From the NCBI RefSeq assembly GCF_002027545.1, contig NZ_MXAN01000082.1, forward strand, positions 1 to 51,643: a stretch of DNA of 51,643 nucleotides, written 5' to 3'. This stretch comes from Moraxella lacunata (lineage in GTDB: Bacteria > Pseudomonadota > Gammaproteobacteria > Pseudomonadales > Moraxellaceae). Positions within the stretch are counted from its first letter, which is position 1, and the number at the start of each line of letters is the position of its first letter. Below the pieces are notes generated by a model that made no database searches, was not told the DNA's origin, and saw only the letters and a program-made list of their open reading frames with translations. This document shows, piece by piece, positions 1-7,902 of this stretch. The translations under genes and the position numbers were made by a program.

Positions 1-64
1 GTGGAATACAGTTGCTACACATCTATTCAATAGTACAATCAATCATAATTAAGAGCTTACACAA

Positions 65-415
65 TCAAGCAAGCAAACTTTCATAAGGAATTTTTAATCC
101 TTTATGTAGTCTTTTTATCATACTAAGACTAAGGGGGCGTTTGCCATTTAAAATTTCAGAGATTTTACTTTTTGCCCCCAGATAAGGCGTTAATTCATCA
201 CGACTAAGTCCCTGCTGTTCCATAGCAAAATAAATGGCAGAAACAGGGTCGGCATGGGGAATGGGATAATGCTTACTTTCATAATGTTCAATCAATGCCA
301 ATAGAATATCTCTCTCATCGGCTTGCCTTGTACCATTTTCGGCCTGAAATACTTTTTCAAGGGCGATAAAAGCAAGAGTTAAATCATCATCATTTTTAAT
401 GGGCTTAATGGTCAT
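65..415 (-). CDS. higA: HigA-type antitoxin (HTH, XRE family)
   Basis: This 116-residue protein is the likely antitoxin of a type II toxin-antitoxin pair. It would bind and neutralise the toxin encoded just upstream and repress their shared promoter. The C-terminal half carries a helix-turn-helix of the XRE type: the stretch GLSRDELTPYLGAKSKISEI followed by LNGKRPLSLSMIKRLHKGL is typical of HigA proteins, with the recognition helix around residues 80-90. The N-terminal half (residues 1-60) is acidic and helical, as in HigA proteins that pair with RelE-fold HigB. The start overlaps the toxin stop by 11 bases, so the two are translationally coupled, toxin first, which is the usual higBA order. 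The family call is by recognition. Confidence 0.85.
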   Translation of the reverse strand: MTIKPIKNDDDLTLAFIALEKVFQAENGTRQADERDILLALIEHYESKHYPIPHADPVSAIYFAMEQQGLSRDELTPYLGAKSKISEILNGKRPLSLSMIKRLHKGLKIPYESLLA

Positions 416-707
416 TGATTGTCTCCACGTCTATTTTGTCACAGTCAGAATGCATGCCAATAAATTTAACCCACACCACGCCAACCTGATAAGCGATTTC
501 AACCACAAGGCGATAATTGTTGCCACCGATATTAAAAACCACAAGGTTATTTCCAACAAAACTTGCCGTTGCAAAATCGTTTTTTATATCTTGGGGTGTT
601 TTCCATTCTGATTTTAATACAAAATCATGCCAAGCGAGCAAGGGCGTTTTTGCATCTGCATGATTTTCATAAAATTGTACTAAGGTGCGTTTGGCAATCA
701 CTCGCAT
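405..707 (-). CDS. higB: HigB-type toxin (mRNA interferase)
   Basis: This 100-residue basic protein of the HigB family (RelE-like fold) is predicted to cleave mRNA on the ribosome. The family pattern is visible: an N-terminal RVIAKRTLVQFYENH segment, a central W..P.DIK..F..A.F helix-turn (residues 36-50), then two strands reading VVFNIGGNNYRLVVEI and VVWVKFIGMHSDCDKID. The final H-x-x-C/Y-D-K-I-D motif is characteristic. Length matches the family (about 95-110 residues). It is the first gene of a two-gene minus-strand operon with higA. The promoter should lie in the 150 bases shared divergently with cysI. The pair looks intact. Confidence 0.85.
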   Translation of the reverse strand: MRVIAKRTLVQFYENHADAKTPLLAWHDFVLKSEWKTPQDIKNDFATASFVGNNLVVFNIGGNNYRLVVEIAYQVGVVWVKFIGMHSDCDKIDVETINDH

Positions 708-745
708 AATTTTCTCTTAAATGAATTCATTATAGTTCCTTTTTT

Positions 746-776
746 GGGAATTTGCAACCGAGCTATGCAAATTCCC
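746..776. promoter_or_regulatory. Perfect 11-bp inverted repeat between higB and cysI
   Basis: The arms GGGAATTTGCA (746-756) and TGCAAATTCCC (766-776) are perfectly complementary and separated by 9 bases. The dyad lies in the divergent spacer, 40 bases from the higB start and 84 bases from the chosen cysI start. It could be an operator for either operon (for example HigA autoregulation) or an RNA hairpin in a leader. I could not place a convincing -35/-10 pair around it. Its presence argues against the longer cysI reading frame that opens at 752 inside the dyad. Confidence 0.5.
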
Positions 777-859
777 CCTATCTATATGCCATTTTTGCAT
801 TACCCTTTTTGACGGCTTTTTTTTACCATATCGCCATTAACAGCCAAACGGAACCAGCC

Positions 860-2539
860 ATGTATCAATATTCCTATGCCGACCAAGCCCTTGTCAATGA
901 ACGTGTCGCCCAGTACCGCCGTCAGACCGAGCGGTATTTGGCAGGCGAGTTGCCAGAAGATGAGTTTTTGCCCATTCGCCTACAAAACGGACTTTATATC
1001 CAACGCCACGCCCCCATGCTTCGTATCGCCATTCCCTATGGGCTTTTGGCAAGCTATCAAATGCGAACGCTGGCTCACATTGCCGACACTTATGATAAGG
1101 GCTATGGGCATTTTACCACTCGCACCAACATTCAGTTTAACTGGGTCAAATTGCCCGAAGTCCCTGACATCTTACAGCTACTGGCGGACAACCAAATGCA
1201 CGCCATTCAGACATCGGGCAACTGCATTCGCAACACCACGACCGACCCCTATGCGGGCATTCATGGCGATGAGATTGCCGACCCACGCCCTTACTGCGAG
1301 ATTATCCGCCAATGGAGTACTTTTCACCCTGAGTTCGCCTATTTGCCACGCAAATTTAAAATTGCCGTCATTGGCACAACTGCCGACCGTGCCGCCACGC
1401 AGGTGCATGATATTGGACTTCATATAGTACAAAAAAATGGCGAGATTGGTTTTGAAGTTATCGTTGGGGGCGGACTTGGGCGGACACCGATGATTGGTAA
1501 AGTCATTAACGAATTTTTGCCACGCCGTCATTTATTGAGTTATTTGGACGCTATTTTAAGGGTGTATAATCTAGAAGGACGGCGTGATAATAAATACAAA
1601 GCTCGTATTAAAATATTGGTTGAGAGTATGGGCAAAGATGAATTTTCCAAAAAAGTGGATATAGAATGGCAATATTCCAAAGACGGCGATTTGACATTGA
1701 CAGATGAACATTTTAAAAAGGCAGAAAGTTATTTTAGCGAGCCTGATTATGAAACGATTGACCCATTAACAGCAAATGAAATTTTACAAAAACAATTAAA
1801 TGCCGATAAAGATTTTAAAAATTGGTATGAGCATAATACCGTCATTCATAAAATAAACGGTTATAAAGCGGTTGTTATATCACTAAAAGAAGGCGTGATA
1901 AATGACAAATATATTCCAGCAGGCGATTTGACAAGTTACCAGATGAATAAACTTGCCGATTTGGCGGATAAATATTCCTTAGGCGAGATTCGTGCCACGC
2001 ATCAGCAAAATTTGGTATTGGGTGATGTTAAAATCACCGACCTTTATGATTTATATCACACCCTAAAAGAGCTTAATTTGGCTCGTGCTAATATTGGTAC
2101 GCTGACTGATATGATAGTTTGCCCAGGGTTTGATTATTGTTCGCTTGCCAATGCCACCACGCATAATATCGCCCATAACATTGAAAATGCCTTTAATGAT
2201 TTGGATTATTTATATGATTTGGGGCAAATTCGCCTAAATATGTCGGGCTGTATGAATGCCTGTGCTCATCATCATGTGGGCGATATTGGTATTTTGGGCG
2301 TGGATAAAAAAGGCGAGCATTGGTATCAGATTAGTCTGGGCGGAAGTTCTGGGGCGGATGCACGACTTGGGCAGGTATTGGGGCGAGCGGTATCGGCTGA
2401 TGATGTGGCGGATACGATTTTAACCATTGCCAATGTTTATAAAAACAATCGCCAAGAGACGGCGAACGATATAGAGACTTTTGCCGATTATGTGCAACGA
2501 GCAGGTATCGCCCCGTTTAAAGAAGCGGTTTATGGTTGA
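860..2539 (+). CDS. cysI: Sulfite reductase hemoprotein (nitrite/sulfite reductase family)
   Basis: This 559-residue enzyme reduces sulfite to sulfide by six-electron transfer at a coupled siroheme and [4Fe-4S] centre, the last reductive step of sulfate assimilation. Two ferredoxin-like/siroheme-binding half-domains repeat in tandem. The cluster ligands are visible as C421-x5-C427 and C464-x3-C468 (in CPGFDYC and SGCMNAC). The start at 860 is chosen because MYQYSYADQALVNERVAQY matches the usual N-terminus of Moraxellaceae homologues. The 36-residue upstream extension (frame open from 752) lacks similarity and runs through an inverted repeat. DUF934 follows 18 bases downstream and cysH and cysG follow further on, fixing the pathway. 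Base composition falls sharply near 1550: the first third is G+C-rich, the rest AT-rich. Confidence 0.93.
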   Translation: MYQYSYADQALVNERVAQYRRQTERYLAGELPEDEFLPIRLQNGLYIQRHAPMLRIAIPYGLLASYQMRTLAHIADTYDKGYGHFTTRTNIQFNWVKLPEVPDILQLLADNQMHAIQTSGNCIRNTTTDPYAGIHGDEIADPRPYCEIIRQWSTFHPEFAYLPRKFKIAVIGTTADRAATQVHDIGLHIVQKNGEIGFEVIVGGGLGRTPMIGKVINEFLPRRHLLSYLDAILRVYNLEGRRDNKYKARIKILVESMGKDEFSKKVDIEWQYSKDGDLTLTDEHFKKAESYFSEPDYETIDPLTANEILQKQLNADKDFKNWYEHNTVIHKINGYKAVVISLKEGVINDKYIPAGDLTSYQMNKLADLADKYSLGEIRATHQQNLVLGDVKITDLYDLYHTLKELNLARANIGTLTDMIVCPGFDYCSLANATTHNIAHNIENAFNDLDYLYDLGQIRLNMSGCMNACAHHHVGDIGILGVDKKGEHWYQISLGGSSGADARLGQVLGRAVSADDVADTILTIANVYKNNRQETANDIETFADYVQRAGIAPFKEAVYG

Positions 2540-2557
2540 TATAAAAAGGATAAAAAT

Positions 2558-3085
2558 ATGAAATTGATTATTTTAAAAAATGACGTAGCAAGCCAAGATT
2601 TATCAGACGTGGTGTTATATGCTCCCAATATGTCTGATGATGAAAAAACGGCATTGTTCCAAAGTATTGATTTGACAATAAGCGATACATTGGCAAATAA
2701 AGAAAACTCCCTAACCGTTATATTGGAAAAAGATTATAAAAATAGCCATTTGGATTATCATATTTTATTAACGGCTGATGATAATGAACATGAATTGGCA
2801 CAAAGTTTGGATATTAACACGTTAAAAAATATCCTAATTTATGTCAAAGATTTTAAAGACGGGCGAGTATTTAGCCTAATCCGCCAACTCCGCAAAATCA
2901 ACAATCACGCCACAATAATCGTGGGCGGTGCATTTGGGCTTGACCAGTCCAGCTATTTTGTCAAATCAGGGGCGAATGGTTTTATCGTGAGTGATGATAA
3001 AGTGGAAACGCTGATATTAACCTTAAATGATTTAAAAACCGCCCAAAGCCGACAATCGGTCAATGCGTTGCCGATGTTTCGCTAG
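2558..3085 (+). CDS. DUF934 protein, sulfite reductase partner
   Basis: This 175-residue protein is of the DUF934 family, which is almost always encoded immediately after the one-component sulfite reductase in proteobacteria and is annotated as an oxidoreductase probably involved in sulfite reduction. The signature is the central segment FKDGRVFSLIRQLRK (about residues 107-121) followed by VGGAFGLDQSSYFVKSGANG, corresponding to the family's F.DGR.yS.ar.LR...g..GelRA.GdvlrDq...l.r.GfdaF pattern. An AAGGA ribosome site sits 8 bases before the ATG. The gene is AT-rich like the 3' part of cysI. Its exact biochemical role is not known; the pathway assignment rests on neighbourhood. Confidence 0.82.
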   Translation: MKLIILKNDVASQDLSDVVLYAPNMSDDEKTALFQSIDLTISDTLANKENSLTVILEKDYKNSHLDYHILLTADDNEHELAQSLDINTLKNILIYVKDFKDGRVFSLIRQLRKINNHATIIVGGAFGLDQSSYFVKSGANGFIVSDDKVETLILTLNDLKTAQSRQSVNALPMFR

Positions 3086-3106
3086 GTGTTAAATACAGAT
3101 ATGTAG

Positions 3107-3126
3107 GGGCGAATTTCAATTCGCCC
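3107..3126. repeat. Short intergenic palindrome
   Basis: GGGCGAATT and AATTCGCCC are separated by 2 bases, directly after a TGTAG. The same motif family (TGTAGGGG plus a palindrome) recurs in many gaps of the window. It sits just upstream of the strong terminator at 3138. Confidence 0.6.
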
Positions 3127-3137
3127 AAATAAACTTT

Positions 3138-3172
3138 ACCATAGGATAAATGATATTGTCCTATGGTTTTTT
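3138..3172 (+). terminator. Rho-independent terminator of cysI-DUF934
   Basis: ACCATAGGATAA (3138-3149) pairs with TTGTCCTATGGT (3156-3167): 12 base pairs including one G-U, with a 6-base loop, followed by a run of six T (3167-3172). It lies 52 bases after the DUF934 stop and separates this operon from cysH. Confidence 0.85.
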
Positions 3173-3207
3173 ATACACCTAACAAACTTAGTATTTACCA
3201 CAGGCTT

Positions 3208-3278
3208 TGTAGGGACTGGCTCCGCACGTCCTTTGATAACATGCCAATTTTTATAGGCGTGCACAGCACGCCCCTACA
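3208..3278. repeat. Palindrome-bounded dispersed repeat (TGTAGGG...CCCCTACA)
   Basis: A 71-base element opens with TGTAGGG and closes with CCCCTACA, and contains the inner palindrome GGCGTGCACAGCACGCC. Similar ends bound elements at 4266-4333 and 10738-10807. Confidence 0.5.
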
Positions 3279-3290
3279 CCCAAACTTCAT

Positions 3291-3383
3291 TAAATCTCTT
3301 TCCAAACTAAAAATAAACCCTTATAAGTATTGGGGTTGAAGTTTTTAAAAATCCATAAAAATCAGGGTTTGGAAAGAAGTCTA
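3291..3383 (+). mobile_element. 93-bp MITE, copy 1
   Basis: The element is bounded by TA on both sides, with inverted termini CTCTTTCCAAAC and GTTTGGAAAG (mirror CTTTCCAAAC). It is almost identical in sequence and exactly equal in length to copies at 6198, 32954 (reverse) and 35073. It has no coding capacity. TA flanks suggest mobilisation by an IS630/Tc1-mariner-type transposase encoded elsewhere. The rest of the 463-base gap between DUF934 and cysH holds palindromes and, after 3384, about 165 AT-rich bases that presumably contain the cysH promoter. Confidence 0.8.
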
Positions 3384-3548
3384 TTATGTTTGTGGTAATT
3401 TTAAAGTTTCTCGGGTGTATTTAAAAAATTTTAAAATTAAATACAAAATTTAATATGCCAAAACCGATTAACGATAGTAATTTTTATAAGATTACAAATA
3501 AAAAATTTCGTTTTATGATATACCTGTTTTAGTTAATCGGAGCCTATC

Positions 3549-4220
3549 ATGTCAAAAACTATTGTCAATGAACAAAACCTTGATGAATATAATTCATCAC
3601 TCACTGGCAAAACACCCCAAGAGATTGTTAAATGGGCGTTATCCATTGCCAAAAATCCCATTATTACTACCAATTTTCGCCCTTATGAAGCGTCTATTTT
3701 GCATTTGGTATCAAGCATTCGCCCTGATATTACCGTGCTATTTGTGGATAGCGGATATAATACCGTGCAAACTTATAAACACGCCCAAAAACTCATTAAA
3801 GAATTAAATCTAAATGTGGTTACTTATATCCCCGCCCAAACTCGTGCCTTTCGTGATGTGGCATTGGCGGACGTTACCATAAATGGTATTCCTGATGTGG
3901 ATAGCGACTATCATGCCGAATTTACCGAACAGGTCAAATTAGAACCGTTTCGCCGTGCATTGGTGGAGTTAAATCCTGATGTGTGGTTTAATGCCATTCG
4001 TAAAGACCAAACCGAATTTCGCACGGCATTGGACGTATTAAGCCTATCCAAAGACGGTGTATTAAAAGTCGCTCCGTTGTTTTATTTATCGGCAGATGAA
4101 TTAAATACTTATCAAGCCAATCATGGATTACCAACCATATCAGAATATGGCGAAGATGATTATTTTGACCCAACAAAAGCGTTGGCACACCGTGAATGCG
4201 GATTACATACGCAATTATAA
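3549..4220 (+). CDS. cysH: Phosphoadenylyl-sulfate reductase
   Basis: This 223-residue thioredoxin-dependent enzyme reduces PAPS to sulfite, feeding CysI. It has the adenosine nucleotide alpha-hydrolase fold: a TTNFRPYEASILHLVS loop (residues about 40-55), then VLFVDSGYNT, the nucleotide-binding strand typical of the family. The C-terminal ECGLH motif (residues 216-220) carries the catalytic cysteine. The paired cysteines that hold a [4Fe-4S] cluster in APS reductases are absent (FNAIRKDQTEFR occupies that region), so this should be the cluster-free PAPS type. It is a single gene with a CGGAGCC-like ribosome site, in the AT-rich part of the sulfur region. The substrate type is inferred from the missing cysteines. 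Confidence 0.9.
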   Translation: MSKTIVNEQNLDEYNSSLTGKTPQEIVKWALSIAKNPIITTNFRPYEASILHLVSSIRPDITVLFVDSGYNTVQTYKHAQKLIKELNLNVVTYIPAQTRAFRDVALADVTINGIPDVDSDYHAEFTEQVKLEPFRRALVELNPDVWFNAIRKDQTEFRTALDVLSLSKDGVLKVAPLFYLSADELNTYQANHGLPTISEYGEDDYFDPTKALAHRECGLHTQL

Positions 4221-4265
4221 AAAATGTGGTATTGTTCAATAAAAATATATTTTAAAATTCGGGCG

Positions 4266-4333
4266 TGTAGGGGCAATTTATTCGCCCAAAAATCAACACT
4301 TTATCAAAGGGCAAATTGCAATTTTCCCCTACA
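4266..4333. repeat. 68-bp dispersed repeat bounded by TGTAGGGG/CCCCTACA
   Basis: The element carries inverted ends TGTAGGGG (4266-4273) and CCCCTACA (4326-4333). Read in reverse complement it matches the 70-bp element at 10738-10807 through its interior (the shared core includes AAAGTGTTGATTTTTGGGC), so this is a true dispersed repeat and not just two similar hairpins. Confidence 0.65.
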
Positions 4334-4465
4334 AATCCACCCAAAAGTATGGTTAATTAACAATGCCAAAAATGTATATTTAAAATAAAAGGACGTGTTC
4401 AACACGCCCCTGCAATCCGTAAATCAAATTTATCTCATTATTTATCATTTAGCCAAAACGCCAAT

Positions 4466-5839
4466 ATGAATACCTTGCCTTTATTTTTTAATCTAAATCA
4501 AAAAACCGCCCTTATCATTGGGGGCGGAGATGTCGCCCAAAGAAAAACCACATTATTAACCAATGCAGGGGCAAGATTGGTTGTGCTTGCTAAACATTTT
4601 GATAAAGAGTTTAAAGAATTTTTAATTCATCATAATCATATCATCATTCAAAAATCTTATGAAAAACAGGATTTAATTGATATAAAAAATGAGCATGAGA
4701 TTATATTGGTCATTTGTGCCACCGATGATAATGATTTGAATAAAATCGTTCATCAAAATGCCAAAGAAATTGGGCTGTTTATCAATGTTGTGGATACGCC
4801 AGAGTTATGCGATTTTATATTCCCTGCGATTGTGGATAGAGACCCGATTACCATTGGCATTTCATCAAATGGTAAAGCCCCTGTATTGGCTCGCCTTATC
4901 CGTGCCAAAATAGAAAGCAGTTTGCCAATCAATATCGGCGACATTGCCAAAAAAGCAGGCGAATTTAGAAATACTGTTAAAGAAAAATTAAGTACGATAA
5001 ACCAAAGACGGCATTTTTGGGAAAAGATTTTTACCAATGCTTTAAATGACAAACCCATAAAAAATTTGTCCGATGAATTAAATGATTTTATCAAAAATGA
5101 CAATAAAAACACAGGCGAAGTCTATATCGTGGGAGCAGGGGCAGGCGACCCTGATTTATTGACCTTTAAGGCATTGCGACTTATGCAACAGGCGGACGTG
5201 GTGCTGTATGATGCCCTTGTTTCGCCTGCCATTGTGGAGTTGTGTCGGCGTGATAGCGACAAGATTTTTGTCGGCAAAAAACGCAGTCATCACACCAAAA
5301 CCCAAGATGAGATTAACACCCTTATCGTGCAGTATGCCAAGTGTGGCAAGCGTGTGCTACGCCTAAAAGGGGGCGACCCGTTCGTGTTTGGGCGTGGGGG
5401 CGAGGAGATGCTAGCGTGCCGTACTGCGGGCGTGCCATATAAAGTCGTGGCAGGGATTACGGCAAGCCTTGCAGGGGCGAGCGGGGCGGGCATACCGCTC
5501 ACGCATAGGAGGCTTGCGACCAGTGTGCGGTTTTTGACGGCGTGCTATCAGGACAGCGAGTTTGACGGTCTAAAAAGCGTGTATCACAAGGACGAGACGC
5601 TCGTGTTTTATATGGGGCTTCATGCCATTGACAAAGTCGTGGCGAACCTGACCAAAAGCGGACTTAGCACGGATACGCCCATGGCGATTATCTCAAATGC
5701 CAGTTTGCCAAATCAAGCGGTACTGACAGGGTTGCTTTCAAATATTGTACAAAAACAAGCAGTTGCCAATCTGCCTGCCCCTGCAATTATCGTGGTGGGG
5801 AATGTGGTGGAAGTGTATGAGCGTGGGGGTGAATTGTAA
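4466..5839 (+). CDS. cysG: Siroheme synthase (multifunctional CysG)
   Basis: This 457-residue enzyme makes siroheme, the cofactor of the sulfite reductase. Residues 1-150 are the precorrin-2 dehydrogenase/ferrochelatase part, with the NAD-binding GGGDVAQRK loop (about 19-27) and FPAIVDRDP. A dimerisation segment follows to about residue 210. From about residue 216 the uroporphyrinogen-III C-methyltransferase domain begins, with VGAGAGDPDLLTFKAL, LRLKGGDPFVFGRGGEE and the SAM-binding GITASLAGASGAGIPLTHR. Length equals that of E. coli CysG (457). Residues up to about 215 (to base 5110) are encoded by AT-rich DNA and the methyltransferase half by G+C-rich DNA, suggesting a recombination junction inside the gene. 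Confidence 0.95.
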   Translation: MNTLPLFFNLNQKTALIIGGGDVAQRKTTLLTNAGARLVVLAKHFDKEFKEFLIHHNHIIIQKSYEKQDLIDIKNEHEIILVICATDDNDLNKIVHQNAKEIGLFINVVDTPELCDFIFPAIVDRDPITIGISSNGKAPVLARLIRAKIESSLPINIGDIAKKAGEFRNTVKEKLSTINQRRHFWEKIFTNALNDKPIKNLSDELNDFIKNDNKNTGEVYIVGAGAGDPDLLTFKALRLMQQADVVLYDALVSPAIVELCRRDSDKIFVGKKRSHHTKTQDEINTLIVQYAKCGKRVLRLKGGDPFVFGRGGEEMLACRTAGVPYKVVAGITASLAGASGAGIPLTHRRLATSVRFLTACYQDSEFDGLKSVYHKDETLVFYMGLHAIDKVVANLTKSGLSTDTPMAIISNASLPNQAVLTGLLSNIVQKQAVANLPAPAIIVVGNVVEVYERGGEL

Positions 5840-6020
5840 TTTGTTTTGTATCAAAATTTTAATTTAAACCAATAATTGGGCGAATGTGATTCGCCCCTAC
5901 ACATCTGTATTTTAAAAAGGTTAATTTTTGGAATAATACCAAATCATCTAAATAGAGTAATTAAATTAGGGTAAGTTGATAAATTGGTTTTAAAAAATTT
6001 TAAAATGCTGGCTCTGGTTC

Positions 6021-6133
6021 AAAAAGTATGCTACAAGGAAAACCGTTCGTGGTGAGCTTGTCGAACCATGACGGTTTTCCCACCCGCAGGCATGGCTCAG
6101 GGCGAACGGAAAACCTAGTTCAGCATACTTTTT
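6021..6133. repeat. Long cruciform-forming repeat (REP-like)
   Basis: Outer arms AAAAAGTATGCT (6021-6032) and AGCATACTTTTT (6122-6133) are perfectly complementary. Inside lie GGAAAACCGT/ACGGTTTTCC and GAGCTTGTCGAAC, a motif also present in the 9377-9498 element. The element lies in the 599-base gap between cysG and the SWIM gene. The rest of that gap holds a GGGCGAATGTGATTCGCCCC palindrome near 5880, a MITE and AT-rich DNA without a credible gene. Confidence 0.7.
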
Positions 6134-6197
6134 AGACTACTATCTAAAATGTCAAATAAATGGTTTGTTAAATCCATTTTACATGATACTTTTGTAA

Positions 6198-6290
6198 TAA
6201 ATCTCTTTCCAAACTAAAAATAAACCTTTATAAGTATTGGGGTTGAAGTTTTTAAAAATCCACAAAAATCGGGGTTTGGAAAGAAGTCTA
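6198..6290 (+). mobile_element. 93-bp MITE, copy 2
   Basis: Same length, ends and orientation as copy 1, with TA at both edges (6198-6199 and 6289-6290). It is nearly identical to the copy at 35073. Confidence 0.8.
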
Positions 6291-6438
6291 ATATTCCCAT
6301 AATTGTCCATTATGGGATTTTTATTGTAACACATCATCTCTTTATCCCCAAACCCCCTTTTCATAAAGCCACTCATTCTCATCTACCTTGTACAACTTTT
6401 CGCTCCATGCTATAATCCCCCAAAAAGGACATTTTTCC

Positions 6439-7902
6439 ATGACTTTAACCCTACAAAAAATAGAAGACATCGCCCCTGACCAAGCGTCCTTATCGTCCGC
6501 CAAAAAACTCCTAGCAGACAGCAAATGGCAAGGGCAGGGCTTTTGTGAGACGACTCACACCGCTTGGGGTGAGTGTCAAGGCTCAGGCTCAAAGCCCTAT
6601 TATGTCGTGGTGGACGTGTCCGACATCGGCTACAAATGCACTTGTCCGTCTCGCAAATTCCCCTGCAAACACGCCCTAGCTCTCATGTGGCGATATGTCA
6701 ATGATTCATCGCCTTTTTTGCCGTCCGTTACGCCTGATTGGGTGGCAGATTGGCTGGGCAGACGTAGAAAGACTGCCAAAGCCGACAAGGCAGACGACAA
6801 CACCGACAACCCCAAATCCACACCCAAAAAATCACTTGCCCTAGCTGACACAGACGAGCCTACCACGCCCATTGACTCCAAAAAAGCCGAATCCGCCAAA
6901 AAACGTGCCGAAAAAGTCAAGGCAAATACCGATGCCCAAATCGGCACAGGACTGCAAGAATTTGTCGGCTGGCTTGATGACCAGTTACGGCTTGGTATGG
7001 GGGCGTTTATGGACAATGCGACCGAGCGAAGTCGGCAGATTTCCGCTCGCCTTGTGGACGCTAAGGCAGGCGGACTTGCGTCCATGGTGGACGAGTTGCC
7101 GTCCGTGCTATTTAACACGCCAAAAGCCGACCGAGCCAGCGTGGCGTTTGGGGCGTTTGGGCGGTGGTATCTACTTTGCCAAGCGTGGCAAAAAAATCCT
7201 GACGACCCCGACATTCGCCGTACCATTACCCGAGCCGAGAATAAGGACGAGCTTATCCAAAATCCGTTTTTGGCGGTGGTGGGCGTGTGGCAGGTGGTGG
7301 GCGAGCGAACCCATAACCGCAAAGACGGACTCATCAGCCACACCACTTATCTTGTTAAAATGACAGACGGCACGGACAACGCCGATAACGTACCAAACAC
7401 CGCCATATTACAAGATTTTCATCACCCCACATCAGGGGTAAAACGCACAGGCAGTCATGTCGGTTCGCTTATGGCAGGAAGGCTTATTTATTATCCAAGT
7501 CGTGTGCCGTGTCGGGCGTTTTTTGAGACGGTGGAGACCAAGCCTGTTGCCACAAGCCTTTCTTACTATGACCCAAATCATGACTTAAACACCAACGCCA
7601 CACCAAGCCTACTGCCTATCGTGCCACAGCTTAGTACGGACAACTTACGCACCGCTTACGCCAAACAGCTCAATGAGCTACCTTGGGCAAGCGAGCTGTT
7701 TCACACGCTGGGCAAAGGACACATCGCCAAAGACGAGACAGGGCGGTTTTGGTATGTGGGCGATGAGACGATACGCCTTGCCAATACTGACCTATCGCCC
7801 CTTGTGCTGTCGTGCGACATACAGTACGCCTTTATCGTGTGGGACGGTGTGGCAGGCGAGCTTTTGAGTGTACAGACAACATGGGGGCTTTTGACGTGCT
7901 AA
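6439..7902 (+). CDS. SWIM zinc finger family protein
   Basis: This 487-residue protein opens the five-gene module. The SWIM zinc finger is explicit: C67-x-C69-x6-C76-x-H78 in YKCTCPSRKFPCKHALALM. SWIM domains are known to bind DNA or proteins. A charged, lysine- and alanine-rich linker spans about residues 110-160, and the remainder is an uncharacterised region containing several W-rich motifs. The start at 6439 follows AAAGGAC by 8 bases; an upstream in-frame extension to 6388 has no ribosome site. The gene overlaps the next by 22 bases, so translation is probably coupled. Genes of this type are commonly found beside MoxR, VWA and DUF5682 genes, as here. Biochemical role unknown. Confidence 0.85.
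   Translation: MTLTLQKIEDIAPDQASLSSAKKLLADSKWQGQGFCETTHTAWGECQGSGSKPYYVVVDVSDIGYKCTCPSRKFPCKHALALMWRYVNDSSPFLPSVTPDWVADWLGRRRKTAKADKADDNTDNPKSTPKKSLALADTDEPTTPIDSKKAESAKKRAEKVKANTDAQIGTGLQEFVGWLDDQLRLGMGAFMDNATERSRQISARLVDAKAGGLASMVDELPSVLFNTPKADRASVAFGAFGRWYLLCQAWQKNPDDPDIRRTITRAENKDELIQNPFLAVVGVWQVVGERTHNRKDGLISHTTYLVKMTDGTDNADNVPNTAILQDFHHPTSGVKRTGSHVGSLMAGRLIYYPSRVPCRAFFETVETKPVATSLSYYDPNHDLNTNATPSLLPIVPQLSTDNLRTAYAKQLNELPWASELFHTLGKGHIAKDETGRFWYVGDETIRLANTDLSPLVLSCDIQYAFIVWDGVAGELLSVQTTWGLLTC

Noticed and set aside
1..64. Possible gene at the left edge
   Set aside because: Only AT-rich sequence without a frame or structure is visible before higA.
752..859. N-terminal extension of cysI from an upstream start
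   Set aside because: It opens inside a perfect inverted repeat, has no family similarity, and the ATG at 860 gives the standard N-terminus.
876..1427. 183-codon open frame within cysI
   Set aside because: It is a +2 shadow of the real gene with no motif; the cysI frame carries the siroheme and cluster motifs.
6630..7346. 238-codon minus-strand frame opposite the SWIM gene
   Set aside because: Long only because of the G+C-rich codon pattern of the real plus-strand gene; composition is S/R/W-rich without structure.
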